Source: UM-FILTER-40-17 sp032251335 (GTDB lineage Bacteria; Bacteroidota; Bacteroidia; Flavobacteriales; Flavobacteriaceae). From it: 64,000 bases of DNA. The notes below the pieces were generated by a model, which made no database searches, was not told the origin of the DNA, and saw only the letters and a program-made list of their open reading frames with translations. The DNA is taken from positions 62,001 to 126,000 of the forward strand of contig JAVVDW010000001.1 of the NCBI GenBank assembly GCA_032251335.1, given 5' to 3'. A program made the translations under genes and the position numbers. This document shows, piece after piece, positions 51,522-59,385 of this stretch (within the stretch, counting starts at the first letter, position 1; every line of letters begins with the position of its first letter).

Positions 51522-51893
51522 TTATCTGGAAACTTTTAATCCGGCTTTCTTCCAGGCAACCATACCACCTTTTAGATCGTATATTTTTTTGAAACCCAAC
51601 GCTTTCATCGTTTTGGCGGCTTTGGCACTTCTGACACCTGAGTGACAATAAAAATAGATGGGTATGTTTTTGTCTAGCTGCGCCAATTGTTTTTCAAAGT
51701 CTGATGCATAATAATCTATATTTACCGCACCTTGTATGTGTCCGCTGTTGTACTCGTATGGTGTGCGCACATCAATGATTTGCACATTTTTATTTCCAAC
51801 GACTTGTTTAAATTCGTCAACTTCCAGTAATCGAATTTGCGAAAAAACGCTGAGGCTGATAAAAAAAAGGGAGAATGTAATTAAAGACTTCAT
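51522..51893 (-). CDS. Exported rhodanese-like protein
   Basis: A 123-residue protein with a signal peptide ('MKSLITFSLFFISLSVFSQ') and one rhodanese domain. The active-site loop is 'YCHSGVRS' (C83), so it should carry persulfide sulfur. It is exported, hence periplasmic. It lies 63 nt downstream of the Crp/Fnr gene on the same strand, and the pair may form a sulfur-sensing and -handling unit. Confidence 0.9.
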   Translation of the reverse strand: MKSLITFSLFFISLSVFSQIRLLEVDEFKQVVGNKNVQIIDVRTPYEYNSGHIQGAVNIDYYASDFEKQLAQLDKNIPIYFYCHSGVRSAKAAKTMKALGFKKIYDLKGGMVAWKKAGLKVSR

Positions 51894-51956
51894 GACCTAG
51901 TGAGTTTAATAGGTATATAAGTCGAAATAAAACATCAAAATTAACACAGCTAACAA

Positions 51957-52580
51957 CTATTTTAAAAGTGAAATCTTATTTCTGTGCATTTTGATGATGC
52001 CTTTCAGTTCTAAAACCTTGAGAAGTCTGGATATAACGACACGCGAGGTGTGCAATTCGGCAGCTATTTCTTGATGCGTACTTTTAATTTCTGAATTTTT
52101 GGAAATTTCTTTCTTTGTCTGTAAATATTGGTGTAAGCGTTCTTCTAAATTCATAAAAGCCAAGCTGTCCACTGCGGCCAGAAGTTCGGCCATCCGTAGG
52201 TTGTAGGTTTCAAAAACAAAATTTCGCCAACCGGCGTATTGGGCCAGCCATTTTTCCATTTTCGCTACGGGGATGAGCAGCAAACTTCCATCGGTCTCAG
52301 CCGTGGCGCGAATACCACTTTTGGAATTGCCCATACAACAAGTCATAGACATGGCACAGGTTTCTCCTTTTTCCAAAAAATACAGCAAGAGTTCATCTCC
52401 ATTTTCGTCTTCACGCAACACTTTTAATGCACCGGAAATCAGTATTGGAATGTGTGTGATTTTCTGACCGATATCTATGACTATGTCATTTTCCTTAAAT
52501 GAGAGCAATTGACCGCTTTGCTGAATTTCTTCGAGAAGTTCCGGCTCAAACAAGCTTGTAAAATAGTCAGGTATTTGCAT
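51957..52580 (-). CDS. Crp/Fnr-family regulator with a Cys cluster
   Basis: A 207-residue regulator with an N-terminal cNMP-binding-like barrel (about 20-130) and a C-terminal helix-turn-helix ('THQEIAAELHTSRVVISRLLKVLE', recognition part TSRVVISRLL). In the barrel, where cAMP-binding proteins have their phosphate cassette, it has 'ETCAMSMTCCMGNSKSGI' with C75, C81 and C82, so a thiol, persulfide, Fe-S or heme signal is more likely than cAMP. The neighbouring rhodanese gene fits a sulfur signal. It begins 14 nt after the acidic-protein gene, perhaps in one transcript. Confidence 0.9.
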   Translation of the reverse strand: MQIPDYFTSLFEPELLEEIQQSGQLLSFKENDIVIDIGQKITHIPILISGALKVLREDENGDELLLYFLEKGETCAMSMTCCMGNSKSGIRATAETDGSLLLIPVAKMEKWLAQYAGWRNFVFETYNLRMAELLAAVDSLAFMNLEERLHQYLQTKKEISKNSEIKSTHQEIAAELHTSRVVISRLLKVLELKGIIKMHRNKISLLK

Positions 52581-52594
52581 TTTATGTTTTAAGC

Positions 52595-53017
52595 TTACAA
52601 TTCATCTTCTTCCTTTTCATCTTCGTCGTCATCGTATTCGTCGTCATCATCGTCGAAGGTATCCATGTCATCTGCCTCGTCCTCAGTGTCATTTTTGAGG
52701 GTTTTGGGGCTGCTTATGAGTTCGTCGTCATCTTCATCTTCATCCGAAAGATCTAAATCTTTAATAGCTACTTCATCTAAACCAAAATCATCTTGGTCTT
52801 CCTCTTCAAAGTTTTCCATTCGGTTGGCCAGTCGGGTGCTTACTTTGACAAGGTAGATAGCCTCTTGGTCTCTGACTTCAACGGCTTCAACAGTTTCGTT
52901 TTGTGCATTTTTAAACGTGATAATATCTGTGTCGCTGTATCCGTCCGGATATTTTTCAACCAATAACGTTAAGATTTCCGGGGTCAGTTTTTTAAAATCT
53001 ACGATAACGCGTTTCAT
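52595..53017 (-). CDS. Small protein with long acidic tail, unknown function
   Basis: A 140-residue cytosolic protein. Residues 1-75 look folded ('MKRVIVDFKKLTPEILTLLV', 'IITFKNAQNETVEAVEVRD'). The rest is an extreme Asp/Glu run (for example DEDEDDDE, DDDDDEYDDDED), likely disordered. Homologues in flavobacteria are sometimes labelled 'DNA primase', but no primase motif is present. The acidic tail could mimic nucleic acid or bind basic proteins. The start ATG 53017 is the end of leader copy 7. Crp/Fnr follows 14 nt downstream. Confidence 0.82.
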   Translation of the reverse strand: MKRVIVDFKKLTPEILTLLVEKYPDGYSDTDIITFKNAQNETVEAVEVRDQEAIYLVKVSTRLANRMENFEEEDQDDFGLDEVAIKDLDLSDEDEDDDELISSPKTLKNDTEDEADDMDTFDDDDDEYDDDEDEKEEDEL

Positions 53018-53133
53018 CTGTTTATAATTTATTTATTTTTAAGTGGTCAGATGGAACACCCTTGATAATCATGCTCCTGTGTGCAAAATTTTTGCATGGG
53101 TGTTTCATATGTTTATTTTCTTTTAATGGTCAA
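53012..53133 (-). repeat. Start-codon leader element, copy 7, ending on the acidic-protein ATG
   Basis: Minus strand. CATATGAAACACCC (53111-53098) has the mini-ORF ATG at 53108 (MKHPCKNFAHRSMII and 13 more codons, stop at 53022-53024). GGGTGTTCCATCTG (53061-53048) is the anti-start arm, and CAGATGAAA (53020-53012) the gene start, 36 nt after the anti-start. The loop contains TGCAAAA-A-TTTTGCA, a perfect inner palindrome. The mini-ORF start is mismatched to the anti-start; the gene start is perfect. Confidence 0.85.
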
Positions 53134-53199
53134 ATACGATTATAAAAGTTGATTTGAATATTCCTTACAAAGTGTTTTCTATGGAGTTAAAAAAACAAA

Positions 53200-54180
53200 T
53201 TACATGTCTAACAAGTACGCAAAAATAAGTGGTGCTACAATAGTTGCATCAGATTCTATAATAAATTTAGGGGTGTCTATATCGAGTTTTCCCCAGGTAA
53301 TTTTTTCGTTGGGCACGGCACCTGAGTAGGAACCATAACTGGTTGTAGAATCGGAAATCTGACAAAAATAGCTCCAGAAAGGTGTGTCTGTTCGCTCCAA
53401 ATCTTGATAGAGCATAGGCACTACACAAATCGGAAAATCTCCGGCAATGCCACCGCCTATTTGAAAGAAACCAATGCCGTTGGAAGCCTCAGGTGCGGCA
53501 TTTTTTGTGTACCAATCTGCAAGAAAAGCCATATATTCAATTCCCGATTTCATGGTAGATGCTTTCAGTTCTCCTTTGATGACGTAGGAAGCAAAAATAT
53601 TGCCCATGGTACTGTCTTCCCAACCTGGCACAACAATAGGCAGGTTTTTTTCTGCTGCGGCAAACATCCAACTGTCTTTGATGTCTATTTCGTAGTATTG
53701 TTCTAATACACCGGACAACAGCAGTTTGTACATAAATTCGTGTGGAAAATAGCGTTCGCCTTTCTCTTCGGCATCTTTCCAAATCTGAAAAATATGTGCT
53801 TGGAGTCTTCGGAAGGCTTCTTCTTCGGGTATGCAAGTGTCTGTAACGCGGTTGAGTCCTTTTTCCAACAATTCCCATTCGTCTTTGGGTGTCAAATCGC
53901 GGTAGTTGGGTACGCGTTTGTAATGGGAGTGTGCCACCAAATTCATCAGGTCTTCTTCTAGGTTGGCGCCCGTACACGAAATGATATGTACCTTGTCTTG
54001 ACGAATGATTTCGGCAAATATTTTACCCAATTCGGCTGTGCTCATGGCTCCTGCCAAGGAAACGAGCATTTTAGACCCGTTGGCCAATTGTGCTTCGTAG
54101 GCTTTTGCAGCATCTACTAACGAGGCTGCGTTGAAGTGTAAATAGTATTTTTCGATGAATTGAGAAATGGAGCCCTTCAT
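53200..54180 (-). CDS. Deoxyhypusine-synthase-family protein
   Basis: A 326-residue NAD-dependent enzyme of the deoxyhypusine synthase family. NAD-binding blocks are 'KMLVSLAGAMSTAELGKI' and 'IISCTGANLEEDLMNLVAHS', and the catalytic-type lysine is K298 in 'EKITWGKLD'. In archaea and eukaryotes the family modifies eIF5A with spermidine. Bacteria lack eIF5A, and bacterial members more likely make homospermidine or related polyamines. The arginine decarboxylase gene lies 14 nt upstream on the same strand, so a polyamine role is well supported by context. Confidence 0.9.
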   Translation of the reverse strand: MKGSISQFIEKYYLHFNAASLVDAAKAYEAQLANGSKMLVSLAGAMSTAELGKIFAEIIRQDKVHIISCTGANLEEDLMNLVAHSHYKRVPNYRDLTPKDEWELLEKGLNRVTDTCIPEEEAFRRLQAHIFQIWKDAEEKGERYFPHEFMYKLLLSGVLEQYYEIDIKDSWMFAAAEKNLPIVVPGWEDSTMGNIFASYVIKGELKASTMKSGIEYMAFLADWYTKNAAPEASNGIGFFQIGGGIAGDFPICVVPMLYQDLERTDTPFWSYFCQISDSTTSYGSYSGAVPNEKITWGKLDIDTPKFIIESDATIVAPLIFAYLLDM

Positions 54181-54194
54181 GTGTTTTGTTTTTG

Positions 54195-55586
54195 CTAATA
54201 TCCTAAAATTTTTAATAAATCATCCGAAGATTGTTCTTCAGAAAATAAAGTAGTTGTCATTTTGCCATGCGCGTCCCTATCGATAAGTAAATGTTTGGGA
54301 TGTGGAATCAGGCAGTGTTGCAAGCCTCCAAAGCCCCCTATGGTTTCTTGGTAAGCGCCCGTATTGAAAAAACCTATGTACAAGGGTTTGTCTCGTCTGA
54401 ATTTGGGCAGGTAGATGGCGTTCATGTTTTGTTCAGAATTGTAATAGTCGTCGCTGTCGCAAGTAAGTCCGCCCAAAAGTACGCGCTCATATTCGTCGTT
54501 CCATCGGTTGACGGCCAGCATCAAAAAACGCTTGTTGATGGCCCAAGAATCGGGTAGTGTGGTGATGAAAGAAGAGTTGATCATGTTCCACTTTTCCCTA
54601 TCGTTTTGCTGCTTTTGATACAAGACTTCGTAGATGGCACCACCGCTTTCGCCCACAGTAAAACTACCAAACTCCGTGAAAATATTTGGCACAGACACCC
54701 CGGCTTCTTCACAAGCAAGTTTCACCTGATTGAGAATTTCTTCCACCATATAAGGGTAGTCAAATTCAAAAGCGAGAGAGTTTTTTATAGGAAACCCGCC
54801 GCCAATGTTAAGGCTGTCGAGCGTTGGACATTCTTTTTTGAGCCGAACATAGACTTTCAAACATTTGTTGAGTTCGTTCCAATAATACGAGTTGTCTTTG
54901 ATGCCTGTATTGATAAAAAAGTGCAGCATTTTGAGCTCCACCTTGTCATTTTCTTTGATTTCTCTCAGGTAAAATGGCACTATATTTCGGTAGCCGATTC
55001 CGAGTCGACTGGTGTAGAACTCAAATTTAGGCTCTTCTTCCGACGCTATCCGGATGCCTATTTGATAAGGATTCTCAATGGCTTCATCCAACAAGTTGAT
55101 TTCTTCGTAATTGTCTATAATGGGAATGCATTTTTCATGTCCGCTGTTGATCAACCTTGCAATATTTTTAATGTATTGTGCCCGCTTAAATCCGTTGCAA
55201 AGCACATAGGTGTTTTTGTTTAGTTTTCCCTTTTGAAGCAGTTTTTCAACGATGTCCATGTCAAAGGCTGAAGATGTTTCAATATGCACGTCATTTTTAC
55301 AAACTTCGTCCAAAACGAACTGAAAATGAGAGCTTTTGGTGCAGTAGCAATAGTTATAATTTCCTTTGTAATCTAGTTTTTTTATAGATTTATCAAACCA
55401 AGCTTGCGCCCTTTTGATGTTGTTGGAAATTTGTGGTAGATAAGTAAATTTTAAAGGCGCACCGTATTTTTCTATGAGTTCCATCAAATCGATGTCGTGG
55501 AAAAGCAGGTTGCCGTTATCCAAAGAAAATTCTTCTTGGGGAAAGTAATACGTTTGATCTATCAGGTCTATGTACTTGGTTTTCAT
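54195..55586 (-). CDS. Arginine decarboxylase (fold-type III PLP)
   Basis: A 463-residue alanine-racemase-fold decarboxylase. The PLP lysine is K84 in 'YCYCTKSSHFQFVL', 'SLNIGGGFPIKNSL' is the phosphate-binding glycine loop, and 'LLGGLTCDSDDYYN' has the catalytic Cys-Asp. It fits the Bacteroidota branch of biosynthetic arginine decarboxylases, giving agmatine. In many flavobacteria an agmatinase gene sits between this gene and the deoxyhypusine-synthase-like gene. Here only 14 nt separate them, so agmatine must be processed by enzymes encoded elsewhere. Confidence 0.85.
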   Translation of the reverse strand: MKTKYIDLIDQTYYFPQEEFSLDNGNLLFHDIDLMELIEKYGAPLKFTYLPQISNNIKRAQAWFDKSIKKLDYKGNYNYCYCTKSSHFQFVLDEVCKNDVHIETSSAFDMDIVEKLLQKGKLNKNTYVLCNGFKRAQYIKNIARLINSGHEKCIPIIDNYEEINLLDEAIENPYQIGIRIASEEEPKFEFYTSRLGIGYRNIVPFYLREIKENDKVELKMLHFFINTGIKDNSYYWNELNKCLKVYVRLKKECPTLDSLNIGGGFPIKNSLAFEFDYPYMVEEILNQVKLACEEAGVSVPNIFTEFGSFTVGESGGAIYEVLYQKQQNDREKWNMINSSFITTLPDSWAINKRFLMLAVNRWNDEYERVLLGGLTCDSDDYYNSEQNMNAIYLPKFRRDKPLYIGFFNTGAYQETIGGFGGLQHCLIPHPKHLLIDRDAHGKMTTTLFSEEQSSDDLLKILGY

Positions 55587-55813
55587 TTACAGTTTTAAAT
55601 TTCTAAAATAGCTAAAAAAAATGTGATGAATTAAATTTATTAAAATTTTACAGGATGTTTAAGTTAAAATAACAAATGATTAATAGAACTACTCATTATC
55701 AAACTCGATAATATTCTAAAAAGCTATTCAACTAGGTACTTTTAAACATCGGTTATGAACGTTCTATTTTTGATGCAAAAAACGTAAAAAAACGATATAT
55801 AACCGCTTTTTTT
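55587..55813. other. Intergenic region, arginine decarboxylase to aroB
   Basis: About 230 bp, very AT-rich, between two minus-strand genes. It should hold the decarboxylase promoter. I find no gene and no convincing hairpin. Confidence 0.4.
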
Positions 55814-56893
55814 TTATTTTTTTTGAAGCAAATTGTATTTGTTGAAAGCGTTGATAATAAGCTTATTATCTACCTGTATGTCAATTACGGGTTTTCCGAT
55901 GTTTTCTAACAGCACAAATAGGACCGCTCCGTGACTGTTTTTTTTGTCGTGTTTGAGTAAACCTATCACCGCGATGATGTCTTCATTTTCAAATGTAACG
56001 GCCTCGTAAAGACCGGAGAAATAGTTTGCTATTTCGTTAAAATATTTTTCGGACAGACCACAAATCTTGTGAGAAAGCCAGGCTTCTAATATCATACCAA
56101 TGGCGATGGCTTCGCCGTGCAGCAGTGCTTTTTGGGTTTTATGTGTCAAAAAATACGATTCGATGGCATGGCCGAGCGTGTGACCGAAGTTGAGTATTTT
56201 TCGGAGTCCTTGTTCAGTTGGATCTTCTGACACAACTGCCTGTTTGATTTGTACAGAAGGTTCAATAAAGGCAGAAAGTACCTTGCTCGAAATTTCTTTA
56301 AGGTTGGTGAGTGTCTTCCAATATGCTGAATCGAAGATCAGACCGTGTTTGAGCATTTCGGCAAACCCGCTTCTGAGTTCATTATAGGGTAATGTTTTTA
56401 AAAATACGGGGTCGATGACGATCATATTCGGTTGTTGGATCAAGCCCACCTGATTTTTTAATGTGTCTAAATCGACGCCGTTTTTTCCGCCAATTGAGGC
56501 GTCAACCATAGAAAGAAGCGTGGTAGGTACTTGTATGAAAGGAATACCTCGCTTAAAGGTACAAGCGACAAATCCGCCTAGGTCTGTGACCACACCACCG
56601 CCCAAATTGATGAGCAAACTGTTTCTGTCTCCGCCCAATTCGGAAATCGCAGACCAAACCCCCGTGCAGGTGTCTATGGTTTTATAAACTTCACCGGCTT
56701 CTATTTCAATAATTTCTATACGTATGTCGGTGGCTATTTTTTGTAAAAAAACGGGCAGGCAATGCTCGTGTGTATTTTGATCTACCAACACAAAAACCAC
56801 CGAAGGTTTTAGATCGTTAAGATATTGATTGATGTTTTGAAAACCATCATCTTTAAAATAAATATGCGAATCTGAAAGTGTTTTACGAGCCAT
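55814..56893 (-). CDS. aroB: 3-Dehydroquinate synthase
   Basis: A 359-residue NAD- and metal-dependent enzyme, the second step of the shikimate pathway. 'LGGGVVTDLGGFVACTFKRG' (cut to the family's GGGVVTDLGGF), 'VPTTLLSMVDASIGGKNGV' and 'LNFGHTLGHAIES' with zinc ligand histidines are present. Complete, typical length. No other aro genes nearby. A TATATTTG box on the minus strand (56919-56912) may be the -7 element. Confidence 0.95.
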   Translation of the reverse strand: MARKTLSDSHIYFKDDGFQNINQYLNDLKPSVVFVLVDQNTHEHCLPVFLQKIATDIRIEIIEIEAGEVYKTIDTCTGVWSAISELGGDRNSLLINLGGGVVTDLGGFVACTFKRGIPFIQVPTTLLSMVDASIGGKNGVDLDTLKNQVGLIQQPNMIVIDPVFLKTLPYNELRSGFAEMLKHGLIFDSAYWKTLTNLKEISSKVLSAFIEPSVQIKQAVVSEDPTEQGLRKILNFGHTLGHAIESYFLTHKTQKALLHGEAIAIGMILEAWLSHKICGLSEKYFNEIANYFSGLYEAVTFENEDIIAVIGLLKHDKKNSHGAVLFVLLENIGKPVIDIQVDNKLIINAFNKYNLLQKK

Positions 56894-56983
56894 TTCTTAA
56901 AAATATCACGGCAAATATAAGTTAGTTTTTACAGTTTGTTTTATGGAATACAAACAAGCTCCTATATTTTTTTAAACAAAAAA

Positions 56984-57000
56984 GGATGCACAAGGCATCC
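56984..57000 (-). terminator. Terminator after the thioredoxin-like gene
   Basis: GGATGC (56984-56989) and GCATCC (56995-57000) form a short stem. On the minus strand it is followed by TTTTTTG, so it ends the thioredoxin-like transcript before aroB. Confidence 0.75.
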
Positions 57001-57028
57001 TTTAAGTATTGTTGGTTTTAGAAATGCA

Positions 57029-57568
57029 TCAGTCGTTAAACTCGGATACAAAACTTTCTTGAAAACTTTGCCAATCTTCAGCCGTATTGATCGTCTTGTA
57101 CGCGTCTGTTTGAAAAACTTTTAAATAGACTTCTAATTGTCTAGGCGTTCTGTAGCCGGTAATGGGTGAAATAAAATCGCCTTTTTCATCCAAAAACACC
57201 ATAGACGGATAACCCTCAATGCGCATAAAAGCTGCAAATGGATGCTGGTAACTCCGCTTGTTAGCGTGTTCAGGATTGTAATTGGTATTGACAAACTCTT
57301 TGCCCTGATAATTTATTTTTTCATTACCCTCTGCATTGAATTTGACAGCGTAAAAATATTTGCCGACATAGGCGGCTACATCCGGATTCGCAAAGGTGTT
57401 TTTGTCCATCATTTTACACGGGCCGCACCAATTGGTATAAACATCCATCATAATTTTTCGCGGCTCTTTTTTTTGAGCTTCTAAGGCTTCTGCCAAACTC
57501 ATCCATTTAATTTCCTGGGCCATCAAGGACACAGGAAGCAGCATAAGTATTAAAACAATTCTTTTCAT
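57029..57568 (-). CDS. Exported thioredoxin-fold protein
   Basis: A 179-residue protein with a signal peptide ('MKRIVLILMLLPVSLMAQ') and a thioredoxin fold. The redox motif is 'NWCGPCKMM' (C48, C51). 'AYVGKYFYAVKFNAEG' and 'GYPSMVFLDEKG' with the cis-Pro strand follow. It should reduce or isomerise disulfides in the periplasm. It lies 38 nt downstream of the peptide-transporter gene on the same strand. Confidence 0.9.
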   Translation of the reverse strand: MKRIVLILMLLPVSLMAQEIKWMSLAEALEAQKKEPRKIMMDVYTNWCGPCKMMDKNTFANPDVAAYVGKYFYAVKFNAEGNEKINYQGKEFVNTNYNPEHANKRSYQHPFAAFMRIEGYPSMVFLDEKGDFISPITGYRTPRQLEVYLKVFQTDAYKTINTAEDWQSFQESFVSEFND

Positions 57569-57606
57569 ATCGCGCGCTTAGTCGTAAAATAAATTTTAAA
57601 CTTACA

Positions 57607-59169
57607 TCAATGTATGCCGTGCATTTTTTTGATGAGAAATTTGTTCAAAATTAGCATGATTATTCCTGCAGCAAAAGGAATTAACGTAAATATTAAGAAA
57701 AACACCGCTAACGAATACTTTTCTGAAATGGCATCTATATAACTTCCGGTGATACCGCCCATTAAGTTGGCTACAAAATTGGCCAAAAACCAAATGCCAA
57801 ACATCAGTCCAACCAGTTTAGCCGGTGCTAGTTTTGATACATACGACAGGCCTACGGGCGATACACAGAGTTCTCCTAAAGTATGAAACAAATAGGCCAA
57901 AATAAGCCAAACCATACTCACGGCTGCTGTCTGTGCGCCTGACGGTATAGTAGATGCACCGTAAGATAAGGCACCAAAACCGATACCGAGCAGGATGAGA
58001 CCTATGGCAAATTTCACCGGGCCGGACGGATTCCAAACATTTTCCCATATTTTAGAGAAAAGGGGTGCAAATGCGATGATAAAAAAGGAATTCAGAATAC
58101 CAAACCAAGAAGCGGGAACCTCTGTGGATTCCGAATAAAATTCTTTCTGCAGCATCCAAAGTACAATTGCCCAAATGATAGCAAAGCTGAAGCCTAAAAA
58201 GATATTAGACAATGCAAATTTGCCATAGGTTTGTTTAAATAATAGTGCCAAAACCCAAGTGATAATAATCATAGGAACCACAGTGAGCAAGGTGTTGAAT
58301 ATCTTAAATGTGGTGGCACCATCGCCTTCCAAAACCCTGTTGGTATAATCATTGGCAAAAACGGTCATCGAGCCGCCGGCTTGCTCAAAAGCCCACCAAA
58401 AAAAGATGGTAAACAGGGCAAAAACACTAATCACCAAGATGCGATCTGCTTTAACCTGTGTTGAAATTTCTTCTTCTGCCACTTCGGTTTGCGGGTTATC
58501 GTCTTTGTATGCCAAGGTTTCTTTGGGGTTTAATCCGATTTTTCCGAAAATCTTTTGTGCAAACCAAAATTGCAACATCCCAAAAAACATAAAAATACCG
58601 GCCAAGCCAAAGCCGTAGTGCCATCCTACTTTTTCACCTATATATCCACAAAGCAGAATACCCAAAAATGCACCTGCATTGATGCCCATATAAAAGATGG
58701 TGTAGCCGGCGTCTTTTTCTTTGCCTTGCGTTTTGTAGAGTTGTCCCACTATGGAAGAAATATTGGGCTTAAATAAACCATTTCCTATGATTAAAAGTAC
58801 CAATCCCAAATAAAAGAAATTGCCTGTAAGCCCTTCCATAGCCATGGAAGCATGCCCCAAGGTCATAATTAGAGCTCCCAAAGTGACCGCTTTTCTGTAA
58901 CCCAAGAATTTATCTGCAATCAGACCTCCCAAAATAGGTGTGATATAAACCAGCCCGGTGTACCATCCATATAACACTAAAGCTTCATCGCGCGCCCATG
59001 CCCAACCCTCGTCCATCAATGATGCCGTGAGAAAAAGCACCAACAAAGCGCGCATGCCATAATAGCTAAATCGTTCCCACATTTCTGTAAAGAACAAGAC
59101 GAATAAGCCCGAGGGATGGCCTAAAACCGTCAATTGATTGGTTTCCGAACCGCCGTATTTGAATTCCAT
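57607..59169 (-). CDS. POT/PTR-family peptide transporter
   Basis: A 520-residue major-facilitator protein with about 12-14 membrane segments that imports di- and tripeptides with protons. The E-x-x-E-R-F-x-Y-Y-G motif is 'EMWERFSYYGMRALL' (E32-R33-F34), and 'FYMGINAGAFLG' and 'GGLIADKFLGYRKA' are family signatures. The dipeptidyl-peptidase gene upstream on the same strand makes dipeptides, so the two likely cooperate. Confidence 0.93.
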   Translation of the reverse strand: MEFKYGGSETNQLTVLGHPSGLFVLFFTEMWERFSYYGMRALLVLFLTASLMDEGWAWARDEALVLYGWYTGLVYITPILGGLIADKFLGYRKAVTLGALIMTLGHASMAMEGLTGNFFYLGLVLLIIGNGLFKPNISSIVGQLYKTQGKEKDAGYTIFYMGINAGAFLGILLCGYIGEKVGWHYGFGLAGIFMFFGMLQFWFAQKIFGKIGLNPKETLAYKDDNPQTEVAEEEISTQVKADRILVISVFALFTIFFWWAFEQAGGSMTVFANDYTNRVLEGDGATTFKIFNTLLTVVPMIIITWVLALLFKQTYGKFALSNIFLGFSFAIIWAIVLWMLQKEFYSESTEVPASWFGILNSFFIIAFAPLFSKIWENVWNPSGPVKFAIGLILLGIGFGALSYGASTIPSGAQTAAVSMVWLILAYLFHTLGELCVSPVGLSYVSKLAPAKLVGLMFGIWFLANFVANLMGGITGSYIDAISEKYSLAVFFLIFTLIPFAAGIIMLILNKFLIKKMHGIH

Positions 59170-59196
59170 AAAGTTTTATTTAGTTTGGTTATATGT

Positions 59197-59376
59197 TTAT
59201 AAATTGTTTCTACGTGATAATGTCGATGGCATCTTAATCAATACTAAACCAAAATCTTGTTTAGTTCGGTTTAAAACCCGGGTTTCTACTTCATAAAGTT
59301 CCGCCAAATCAAAATCCAGCATCACACTGACCTCGTGAATCTCGAATATCTTATTTTGAATGGAAACCAAATGCAT
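59197..59376 (-). pseudogene. Truncated ORF6N-domain gene
   Basis: A 59-codon frame. Residues 11-37 match the start of the ORF6N domain of phage and plasmid antirepressor-like proteins: 'VMLDFDLAELYEVETRVLNR' against the usual VMLDxDLAxLYGVxTKxLNQ. After that the normal continuation (RNxxRFPxDFMFQL) is missing and the frame runs into unrelated residues and a stop. It is a remnant of a mobile-element-type gene, lying 9 nt after the DPP IV gene's stop and before the transporter gene. Confidence 0.75.
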
Positions 59377-59385
59377 GACAGGGTA

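Noticed and set aside
52595..53017. Acidic protein as a DNA primase
   Set aside because: The label is used for homologues, but no zinc finger, TOPRIM or catalytic motif is present.
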